Shown: in pieces, positions 22,383 through 32,688 of the stretch
Layout: each line of letters starts with the position of its first letter
Position numbering within the stretch: the first letter of the stretch is position 1
Source of the DNA: Galerina marginata
Lineage: Eukaryota > Basidiomycota > Agaricomycetes > Agaricales > Galerinaceae
Reading direction: 5' to 3'
Assembly: GCA_023014335.1 (NCBI GenBank)
Contig: JAECYW010000018.1
Location: forward strand, 682,001-746,000
DNA length: 64,000 bases
Position numbers and translations under genes: made by a program
Notes under the pieces: generated by a model
The model's database searches: none
The model's input: only the letters and a program-made list of their open reading frames with translations
What the model was told of the DNA's origin: nothing

Positions 22383-24542
22383 ATGTTAGTGTCCGCACTA
22401 TCACTCTTGGCTCTTCTTCCCTGGCCCAGTAGCGTCCTCGGAGGACAAGTACCTGTGGTCGGCGGCGTCCTCGGTGGCGTGCCAGATGCCCCTCCTCCTT
22501 TAAATTTGAAGAAAGCTGCAACTTCCGCCACTTCAGCGACTACTCCAGGAAAGCTTCGTGTCGTTGAGAATTCTGGGATCTGTGGTTCGTTTTACAATTT
22601 TACTACTTTTCTGGGTCCTATTTATCAATGGGCCGCCTTGTAGAAACCACACCTGGCGTCTTTCAAGCTTCAGGATATGGGGATTTGACGGCAACGGAGA
22701 GTCTTTGGTATACAACTTTCACGTCCTGCAGTTTAATAAAATCTGACAATTTTCCAGGTTCTGGTTCTTTGCGGCTCGCAAGAACCCAGACACAGGCGCC
22801 ACTCGCTCTATGGTTCAACGGCGGTGTACGTCATTTAAATACCTTTGATTTTGCTGGAAGGCGCTTACGAACTCTGAACAGCCTGGTAGCTCAAGCATGA
22901 TCGGTTTATTCCAGGAGCATGGTCCATGCCGAATTACCAACGATAGCTCATCTGTCACTCTAAACCCTTTCTCATGGAACAACGAAGCCAACGTTCTCTA
23001 TATCGACCAACCCGTTGGAGTTGGCTTCTCCCATGGTGACCTGAAAGTCGGCACCTCCCAGCAGGCAGCCGCGGATATCTGGACCTTCATGCAAATATTC
23101 CTTTCCGATTCAAGATTCTCGAAACTGGTACCCAATAATCTTGCAATTTGGACAGGAATCGTGCGTGTTTCTCAACTGGGAAAAGAACAACGCAGTAACT
23201 TCGCTAATTCTAGATACGGAGGTCACTATGGACCGACATTTGCAGCGTAAGACTTTGTCTAAGGGCTTCGATCAAGCGACTGAGGCTTCCAAAAGTTATT
23301 TCCTTTCTCAGAATGCTGCCATTGCGGCTGGCACGGTATCGGGCATCCCATTGAACTTAAAGGTCCTTGGCGTCGGGGACGGACTGACCGTGAGTCCAGA
23401 GTCATCCGTCAGGAGGTGCATACTGATGCGATTTCTCGTGACAGGACCCGTTAACTCAGTACCCTGGCTATATCACTTACGCTGGTACTAATTCTTACCA
23501 TGCGTTGGTATCTTCATCGGTCATCAGCAAAGCCAGCTCGGCTTGGACGTCGTCAACTGGATGCAAAGCTCAGGTGCTTTTTCCTTCGACAGCATCGTTT
23601 GAACTTTCTTATTGAAAATATCATAGATCACGTCGTGTAATAATGGCGGGTCCAATTCAGGTCTGTTCGAAAAGCGCAAAGCTTCTGCAATAACAACATT
23701 CTATCTCCTCTGGCCTGGAAATTTCGATGTATGTATTATTTTTATGCAATACTGTGATTCACTCAAACTCTCTAGGTTTACTACGTTCCAACGAAAAACC
23801 CTGACCCCTACCCTCCTGATATCAGTAGCTTTTTGGCTTCGATCAAAACTAAAGCGGGAGCCGAAGCCACCTGGCAAGAAACGAATGACAATGTTTACAA
23901 CAACTTCGCTGCAACCGGTACGTTAATAATGAAATAGATTGGTTGAAATGTTAAAACGATTCAGGTGATTGGATGAGGAACTCCAGACCTAACCTGGAGA
24001 CAGTCATTAACGCCGGGGTAAGGTCATCCATCGAAATTGGTCGTATATAAATTGAATAGAACTCACAGGTCCGCACCATCGTATACGACGGCGATGCTGT
24101 GAGGATATTTTGATTATCTCAGCGAGAATCGTTCTGATCCTTCAAAATTCAATAGGATTACATCCTAAACTTCAACGGCGTTGAGGCCATGGTAAGCTAG
24201 ATTCACGTTGATCGCATGACTACTGTAGTATTAAAACACTACAATAGGTCGACGCCCTTAATACACAATTCACCACGCTGTACAAACAGCAGGCCTTCCA
24301 AACGTACACCGTCGCAGGGCAGGCTACAGGGCAGTTCAAGAATGCCGGCCTCTTCTCATACGTTCGAATCTTTGGTGCTGGACATGAGGTGCCGGCCTAT
24401 AAGGCGAGTATTCTCACTAGATCTCTTTCTTCTTGCTTACGGAATGCCTTGACACTTCTAGTTCGGTAATTTGGCTTATGGGCAGGCAGCCGCGCAGATG
24501 TTTAACCAAATCATGGCTAACCAAAGCCTGTCCTCAACTTGA
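22383..24542 (+). CDS. Secreted S10 serine carboxypeptidase, copy 1 (frame-damaged)
   Basis: A peptidase family S10 carboxypeptidase with an N-terminal signal peptide (MLVSALSLLALLPWPSSVLG). Blocks include [30 protein letters not shown], the oxyanion-hole motif GGPGSSS (split by an intron), [27 protein letters not shown] and YGGHYGPTF. Downstream are IVYDGDADYILNF (catalytic Asp) and FGAGHEVPAY (catalytic His). The protein ends MANQSLSST without a C-terminal tail. One extra G at 23155-23156 changes the frame exactly at WTES|YGG, the catalytic-Ser motif, where the three sister copies read ES. Further indels occur near 23660 (+1), 23681 (-2) and 23713 (+1). It is probably inactive as written. 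First gene of a tandem array of four. Confidence 0.78.
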
Positions 24543-25536
24543 TTAACTGTTATCAACGAATTTGAAATAAAATATAAGTTTCCCCTGCAAGACAAACTTG
24601 TTCACAATCTGCAGAATAAGTGATGGTTTCAAGATGGTTTCCTTCGAATATTGTCACTTGGTGCACCGGATGTTGACCAACATCATCATGATATCTGTTG
24701 CCTAAGGAAGGGAGATTGAATTGGCCTAGCGCTTAAACAGTCGTACCTATTCCCTTCAAATTCACTCTACCCAACATGTCCCTTCAAGAATCACGCCTTG
24801 GAATTCCGATAAAACGCAAGTCGGCCTATTACTAGCATTGTATCGCACTAAGTACTGAGGTGGGAAACTCTTGCCGATGGTCAAAAGCTGAAAAGGTGAG
24901 CCACAGCGCATGGATTTTGCTCTCATAATTTAGGTGTACATGGGACAGAAAAACGAGAGAGCAAAACTTGAACGATGTACCCAGACATTTTGACTCTCGT
25001 CAAAACATTCCGTCCCTAGTAGTGCGATCGTACAATATCGTTGTCTCGGCTCTTCGATCCCGACCAATCGGAGTGCGGGAAAACCCGCCAACGGATCAAA
25101 CAATCACATTATTTTCTAATCAAAATACCCACCCTCCTCCGATGACAACGCTGACAGGTGACGACGTGGGTAAACACGGCGCACTCGACACCGCTCAAGC
25201 CAAGTTCAAGCTCATCGACATCCTCGAGCCTCAACCATTTAGTCTGGAATGCAAGTAGCTTGTGTGGCCAAACCAACTGATAAGGTAAACAAGTCGTAAA
25301 CCATACTCTAGTATCTCTGATTTGTTGTTCCCCTTGACTTTAACATCAGGGGGGTTTCCTAAGTTCCTTTGCATGCGCACCAAATTCACGATCACCATCA
25401 TGCATTGAATCACACCCGCGAGCACAGCTTTTACGTCGTTGACGATGGAATCCGCGACGTGTGCCAGCAGGCAAAATAAAAATAAACCGGCGTTGCTTGG
25501 ATATAATGGCGACAGCACTCCCTCGTGGAGAACCCA
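24543..25536. other. Intergenic region; 3' part is a duplicated promoter block
   Basis: About 1 kb between copies 1 and 2. The last 270 bp (from about 25262, GGCCAAACCAACTG onward) are repeated upstream of copy 3 at about 28980-29205, including the AAATAAAAATAAAC and TATAATG stretches near the start codons. It is therefore the duplicated promoter. The first 700 bp hold nothing recognised. Confidence 0.5.
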
Positions 25537-27843
25537 ATGCTATTCTCTGCACCCTTGATCTTTGCCCTTCTCGTTGCTGGCAGCGTTGACGCTAGCCAGA
25601 TCCCTGTCGTGGGTGGAATTTTGGGTGGAGTTCCAGATACCAGACCTCCAGCAAGTCTAGGGAGACCCACTCTCTTGGCGCCGGCTACGTCAAGTACGCC
25701 TGGAAAACTGCGCGTTGTCGAAAATTCGGGTGTTTGTGGTTCGTTCTCCGTTTTGTGGTACTAAAGTTCGAAACTAAAGATCGGACACATAGAAACCACT
25801 AAGGGTGTGTATCAAGCTTCGGGATATGGTGATCTAACGGCGACGGAGAGCCTCTGGTACGAAAATTGCTTGATCGCACATACTCACTGTCCTATCTTAT
25901 CAGCTCAGTTTGACTAATGTATTCATCTCTAGGTTCTGGTTCTTTGCAGCTCGTCAGAACCCGGACACCGCCCCTCTCGCTCTATGGTTCAACGGCGGTG
26001 TAATACACTCCACTCCATCTCGTCTTGCTAAACCGCTGACAATCTTTGAATAGCCCGGTAGTTCCAGCATGATCGGTCTATTTCAAGAGCATGGGCCCTG
26101 TCGAATCACTAACGATAGCTCTTCTGTCACTCTAAACCCTTTCTCGTGGAACAACGAAGCCAATGTGTTATATATTGACCAACCTGTTGGAGTAGGCTTC
26201 TCCCATGGCGACCTGAAGGTTGGGACCTCCCAACAGGCGGCCTCAGATATCTGGCAGTTCATGCAAATTTTTTTCTCTGATTCAAGGTTTTCGAAATACC
26301 AACCCAACGATCTTGCCATTTGGACGGAGTCGTAAGCACCTCTGAAATTCATTCTAAAATGTTTTCATACCGATCTCATTCCAGATACGGCGGGCATTAC
26401 GGACCAGCATTCGCTACGTACGTCTTCGTTGAAAACCTCAGGACATTTCTAACGACTTCTGGCAGCTATTTTCTTTCCCAGAACGCCGCCATTGCCGCTG
26501 GAAAGCTATCGGGTACTACGTTGAACCTCAAAGTCCTTGGTATCGGGAATGGACTCACCGTAAGCACGGCTTCAATCGGCGATGGTTATCATGAATACTG
26601 AACCATTTTGGTCTAGGACCCATTAAATCAGTACCCTGGTTATCTCACTTACGCCGCCAGCAACCCTTACCACCCGTTGGTGCCATCATCAGTCGTCAGC
26701 AAAGCTAATTCGGCATGGACGGAAACCAATGGTTGCAAGTCTCTGGTAGGAAACGACTTTCATATGTTGGACTGTTTCACAAATATCTGAACTTCGCGAC
26801 CACAGATCACCTCATGTAATAATAATGGCAGCAATTCTGTTTGCTCAAGCGCACAGGATTTCTGCAACAACGAAATTTTGTCCCCTCTGGCTGGCAATTT
26901 TGATGTGTGATTGTTTCCTGAACCTTTATTGCATTAAAAATTTACCTTATTTCTTCAGGTTTATTACGTTCCAACCGCCAACCCAGATCCTTACCCTCCT
27001 CCCCTTGACCGTTATTTGGGTTCCATCATGACCAAAGTCGGTGCAGAAGTAGATTGGCAGGAAACCAATATCGAGGTCTATACCAACTTCTCGATGACGG
27101 GTATGTGATACATGTCCCACTCCTTTGACCGAAGTTCAAAGGTCATCAGGTGATTGGATGAGAAACTCTCGTCAGGACCTTGAGACTATTATTAACGCCG
27201 GCGTAAGTAGTCTATTCTCAGAAACCCTAGGCGGATTTTCAGTGATGAAAGGTTGCAGGTTCGCACCATCGTTTACGATGGAGACGCAGTAATTATTTTG
27301 TCAATCCTCTGCCTAAATAACCTTTTAATCTGTCGCTTACAGGACTATATTCTCAACTTCAACGGAGTCGAAGCCATGGTGAGCTAACTTGTCGTATTAC
27401 CACTTATAATTAGCAGCCATAATTTTCTCCGATATCTTCAGGTTGACGCCCTAAATACCCAGTTCACCGACCTTTACAAGCAACAGAGCTTCCAAACATA
27501 TACCGTTGCCGGTCAAAAAGCGGGACAGTTCAAGAACGCTGGCCTTTTTTCATATATTCGTGTGTTCGGTTCTGGACACGAGGTTCCTGCTTATAAGGTG
27601 AGCGTCCACGGTCAGCTTACGTCGATATTCATAACCTATTTCTAGTTTGGGACCTTGGACTACGGACAGGCAGCGGCTCAAATGTTCACGCAAATTATGG
27701 CTAATCAATCCCTGTCATCAACAACGGGATCGGGTTCGACATCTAGTACAACTACGAGTAATGCCTCTCGGATTTTAACCACTTACCTCGTCTTTGCCTT
27801 AGTCGCCGCATCAACTTGGTTTTATATCCAAACTAGTCTGTGA
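25537..27843 (+). CDS. Secreted S10 serine carboxypeptidase, copy 2, with hydrophobic C-terminal tail
   Basis: An intact multi-exon S10 carboxypeptidase. The start chosen is the ATG at 25537 ([20 protein letters not shown], a good signal peptide); an ATG at 25504 is out of frame because of a 5-bp difference from copy 3. Key motifs are GGPGSSS, GFSHGDL, WTES|YGGHYGP (catalytic Ser codon split by an intron), [45 protein letters not shown] (Asp) and [10 protein letters not shown] (His). After [10 protein letters not shown] there is a Ser/Thr-rich linker and a terminal hydrophobic stretch ([18 protein letters not shown]), which would fit a GPI signal or a membrane anchor. All introns keep frame. 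It should act outside the cell or at the wall, removing C-terminal residues from peptides at acidic pH. Confidence 0.88.
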
Positions 27844-28327
27844 TAATTAGACGTAGAATTCCTGCCTGTGTCTTGTGCTCTTGTCCGCCATTCCCCACTG
27901 ATACACCTATAAAGCAATCCCATATGTACTCGGAACTTCAATGATTAAATTGGTCATCACGACACTGCTGGCTGGTGAAAATTGGAGTAAAATGAGGAAG
28001 GATACTTAGTCACTGGCCATGGTGCTCACTCAAATGCAATTCTGAAACTTGAAGCTGGAAAAACGGGTGGTTTCATTCTCCATGGTAAAACGCCTTATCT
28101 CCGGCTTACATAAATAATCCCATCGCTGCTGTATCGGTGGCACATCACACGACCGGTTACCGCGACTGGCGGCGCACACAACTTTTACTCTCTTTTACTG
28201 CTTCTTCCGCCTAGTCATTCTGGCAAGGTTTTCCTCCATTTGATAGCCCTCAAATCTTGAACAGGACGTTATGGTCCCATATAACGCCGCTTCATCGACG
28301 ATGCGGACTGCCGCCTTTCCAATAGGA
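27844..28327. repeat. Duplicated 3' flank of carboxypeptidase copies 2 and 3
   Basis: This 480-bp block recurs with small changes after copy 3 (about 31534-32005). It includes the shared text ACGTAGAATTCCTGCCTGTG near 27850 (ACGTAGATTTCCTGCC at 31540), CTTATCTCCGGCTTA, and a possible start of another gene whose product would begin VPYNAASSTMRTAAFP (ATG at 28271; the second copy has ACG there). It shows that the duplicated unit extends beyond the carboxypeptidase gene itself. Confidence 0.65.
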
Positions 28328-28978
28328 GGACCCATATCCGCCAGCAATTGCCGCCTACCTTAACACGGTAGCTCCCCAGATTGGAGGAGAAGTAAGGTGC
28401 GTCCAATCTAGCAACAGCGTTATAGGAATTTCTCCAAGGCTGGTACGAATTCTTCTTACCACTACGCGCCAAACACCTGGACCTCAGGTTACTTCTGAAA
28501 GGCGACTGGATGAGATATTCTGCTCCGGATCTTGAGTTTGTCATAAATTCTGGCGTAAGTATCTACCCCTCATTTCTTCTTCGTACTTTGACAATTCTCT
28601 TGTTTTATAGGTCAGGACTATCATCTATGACGGAGACGCCGTGCGAACTTGCACCACTCAGTTGAGAATGTCACTAATGAGCGGTTCCAGGACTATATTT
28701 TGAACTTCAATGGCGTCGAAGCGATGGTAGACCATCTAATCTCCTTAAGAAAACGTGCGGCTCATTGTGTGAATCAGGTCAATGACCTCCAAACTGTGTT
28801 TGTACAAACTGAAAAAATTCAAGACATTCTCTGTCCGTGGTCAAGCTACTGGGATGTTCAAGAACGCTGGCAGGTTTTCCTATGTCCGCACATTCGGGTC
28901 CGGTCATGAAGTCCCGGCGTACAAGGTATTTTTGTTGAAACGGACTATCTACGGAAGAGGGTTCTGACACGTTCTATA
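28328..28978 (+). pseudogene. Truncated S10 carboxypeptidase fragment (3' third, copy-4-like)
   Basis: The sequence joins abruptly to text matching the 3' part of copy 4 (34139-34800): YPPAIAAYL, a damaged NSV..NFSK segment, WMR/S-A-P-DLEFVINSG, then [24 protein letters not shown] and [12 protein letters not shown]. The 5' two thirds, including the oxyanion-hole and Ser motifs, are absent. Frame is interrupted in several places. At about 28978 the text switches to the duplicated promoter block of copy 3. It is a dead recombination product. Confidence 0.75.
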
Positions 28979-29241
28979 GTATAATTTCGCGGTAAAACAA
29001 ATCGCAAACCATACTCTAGTTTCTGTATCTCTAATCTGTTGTTCCCCTTAACTATAACATCAAGGGGGTTCCTTGGCACCCGGGCCAAACTCACGATCGC
29101 GATTGTTGAATCAAATCCACGATCGAACAGCCAAGTCGCTAATGATGGAATCATTACCAACTTGTGCCAGGCGGAATAAAAATAAACAGGCGTCGCCTGG
29201 TTATAATGACTACGGCTTTCCCTCGCGGAGAACCAAACCCA

Positions 29242-31533
29242 ATGCTATTGTCCTCATTCTTAATCTTTGGCTTTCTCGTTGCTCGCAGCATTGACGCTAG
29301 CCAGATCCCTGTCGTGGGTGGGATTTTGGGTGGAGTTCCAGATAGCAGACCTCCAGGAAGTTTGCGGATACCCACCCTCTTGGCGCCGGTTACGTCAAGT
29401 ACACCTGGAAAACTGCGCGTTGTCGAAAATTCGGGTGTTTGTGGTTCGTGCTCCGTTTTGTGGGACTAACACTCGAACTGAAAGACCGGACATACAGAAA
29501 CCACTAATGGTGTTTATCAAGCTTCGGGATATGGAGATCTAACGGCGACAGAGAGCCTCTGGTACGAAAGTTGTTTGATCGCACATACCCTGTCGAATCC
29601 TATCAGCTCAGTTTGACTAATTCCTTCATCTCTAGGTTCTGGTTCTTTGCGGCTCGTCAGAACCCGGACACTGCACCTCTCGCTCTATGGTTCAATGGCG
29701 GTGTATTACACTCCTCTCCATCCCATTTCGCACAACTCTGCTTACAACTTTTGATAGCCCGGTAGTTCCAGCATGATCGGTCTTTTTCAAGAGCATGGTC
29801 CCTGCCGAATTTCGAACGATAGTTCCTCTGTCACGCTAAACCCTTTCTCTTGGAACAACGAAGCCAATATGTTATATATTGACCAGCCTGTTGGAGTAGG
29901 CTTCTCCCATGGCGATCTGAAGGTCGGAACCTCCCAACAGGCGGCCTCAGATATCTGGAAGTTCATGCAAATTTTCTTCTCTGATTCGAGGTTTTCGAAA
30001 TACCAATCCAACGATCTGGCCATCTGGACAGAATCGTATGCCCCTCTGAATTCATTCTATGGCAGTTCCATACTGATTCATTCTAGATATGGCGGACATT
30101 ACGGACCAACATTCGCTACGTATGTCTTTATCGAAAACATCAGTCAAAGTTCTGACGAGTTTTGGCAGCTATTTCCTTTCCCAGAACGCCGCCATTGCCG
30201 CTGGCAAGCTATCAGGTACTAAACTGAACCTCAAGGTTCTAGGTATCGGGAACGGATTGACTGTAAACATAACTGGAATCAACGACATTACCATATAACT
30301 GACCATTTTGGTTTAGGACCCATTAAATCAGTACCCTGGTTATATCACTTACGCCGCCAGCAACTCTTACCACCCGTTAGTGTCATCATCCGTCATCGAC
30401 AAAGCCAATCTGTCATGGACAGAGAACAAAGGTTGCGAGTATCTGGTAAAACTCGCTTTCATATGTTCGCCTGTTTCATGAATATCTGATCATCACCACC
30501 GCAGATCACCTCATGTAATAATAACGGCAGCAATGCTGTGTGCTCAACCGCACAGGATTTCTGCAACAGAGAGATCTTGAACCCTTTGGCAGGCAATTTT
30601 GATGTACGATTGTTTCCTGAACCTTTATTGCATCAAAATGACCTGGTTTCTTCAGGTTTATTACGTTCCAACGGTCAACCCAGATCCTTATCCTCCTCCC
30701 CTCGACAAATATTTGGGTTCCATCATGACTAAAGTCGGTGCAGAACAAACTTGGCAAGAAAGCAATATCGATGTCTATATCAACTTCTCGTCGACGGGTA
30801 TGTGATGATCGCTCGCTCCATTGACCACAAGCTCAACGGTAATCATAATAAGGTGATTGGATGAGAAGCTCTCGTCAAGATCTTGAGACTATCATCAACG
30901 CTGGTGTAAGTAAACTATTCTCAGAAGCCCTAACCGGATTTTCAGTGATGAAAGGTTGCAGATTCGCACCGTCGTTTATGATGGAGACGCAGTAATTATC
31001 TTGTCCTGTCCTGGCCGTAAACGGCGTTCTGACCTTCCGCTCCAGGACTATATTGTCAACTTCAACGGAGTCGAGGCCATGGTGAGCCGATTTGTCGTAT
31101 TAGCGCCGTAATGTTTCCTAATGTCTTCAGGTTGATGCCTTAAATACCCAATTCACCGACCTTTACAAGCAGCAGAGCTTCCAAACATATACCGTTGCTG
31201 GTCAAAAAGCGGGGCAGTTCAAGAACGCTGGCCTTTTTTCATATATTCGTATGTTCGGTTCTGGACACGAGGTTCCTGCTTATAAGGTGAGCGTCCAACG
31301 TTCAGTTTACGTCGATATTCCTAACCTATTTCTAGTTTGGAACCTTGGACTACGGACAGGCGGCGGCTCAGATGTTCACCCAAATTATGGATAATCAATC
31401 CCTGTCATCGACGATAGGGACGGGTGCGACATCTAGTACTACTAAGAGTAGTGCCTCTCGGATTTTACCTACTTACCTGGTCTTTATCTTAGTCGCCGCA
31501 TCAACTTGGTTTTACATCCAAACTAGTAGGTGA
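29242..31533 (+). CDS. Secreted S10 serine carboxypeptidase, copy 3, with hydrophobic C-terminal tail
   Basis: The closest relative of copy 2, also intact. The start at 29242 ([20 protein letters not shown]) corresponds to the copy-2 start; an in-frame ATG at 29206 would add 12 residues (MTTAFPRGEPNP). Motifs in order are [89 protein letters not shown] and [11 protein letters not shown]. The C-terminus repeats the copy-2 plan: a Ser/Thr linker and a hydrophobic end ([18 protein letters not shown]). Main exons splice in frame. Divergence from copy 2 is low in exons and introns, which points to a recent tandem duplication. Confidence 0.88.
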
Positions 31534-32688
31534 TAATTAGACGTAGATTTCCTGCCTGTGTCTTGTTCTCTTGTCCGTTGATACCATACCCCACTGATAC
31601 ATCTATAAAGCAATCTTATATGTACTCGGAACTTCAAGCTTCAATGATTATAAATTGGTCATCACGACACTGTTGGCTGGTGAAAATTGGAGCTAAAATG
31701 AGGAAGGATAGTCATTGGCGTTCACTCAAATATCAATTCTGAGACTTGAATCTGGAGCCTGGAGAAACGAGTGAATTCATTCTTCATGGTAAAACGTCTT
31801 ATCTCCGGCTTAAATAATCCCTGCACTGTGGCACATCACACGACCGCGACTGGCACACACAACTTTGACTTTCTTTTACTTACTGCTCCTTCCGCCTATG
31901 CGTTCTGGGAAGGTTTTCCTCCATTTGATAGCCCTCAAATCTTGACCAGGACGTTACGGTCCCATATAACGCCGCTTCGTCGACGATGCGGACTGCCGCC
32001 TTTCCAACAGGAGAACAACGCACGGAACCTCACTGCCACGATTATCAAGGAGGACCTTGCCTCGTGCCCACGTAAGGCTTGGATTCATGCCAGCTTCCAC
32101 ATCTCGATGCCTTGTATTCTGCTGGATAACAGACCAGTCTTGATTCTCTTCTCTCAAAAGAAGTCCTTATCTACCTTCACTCCAACGGAAGTGACCTGTT
32201 CTCTGAAGACTTTGTCATTCAAGTCCCTCGTGCTTTCCGATCACCTGAATTTCCCCTTGACCATCATTCTTGACACCGCCTGAAGCGCTCGGACCGATAT
32301 AACTTCTGGTTCTCTTCCCGCTCCGGTTCTCTGTCAATTTCAAGTCTATCAGAGCTCAGGCAGACCTCAGTATGCGACAATACGCAATTTAGATCCTAAT
32401 TTTGGAGGAGGCTGCCTCATCTAGTATCGATGTTAAAGCTGCTGGTTCTGTCGAGTTTGTAGTAGCCCTCATTTCATTCCACCTTCGCTGACATCCATGC
32501 CGTAAAATATGCAGCGCGGCGCGGACTATGGCGAATATCTTCTCTGTTATCGTGCCATGTGGGTTCTACTTCCCGACAGTCTCCATAATGCCAGCAGATT
32601 GTTCTTGGATAAAAATAAATTCTGCGACTTCAAGAATAAAAACCCAACCACTGTACCTGCATGTTCTTCTTCAGTCCTGGTCGCTGCA
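31534..32688. repeat. Duplicated 3' flank plus degenerate unknown coding debris
   Basis: The first 470 bp match the flank after copy 2 (27844-28327). Beyond the duplicated VPYNAASSTMRTAAFPTG text the sequence continues to about 32280 with stretches that look formerly coding (for example EVLIYLHSNGSDLFSEDFVI and QVPRAFRSPEFPLD) but are broken by stops in every frame. The family was not recognised. The last 400 bp precede copy 4 and should contain its promoter. Confidence 0.5.
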
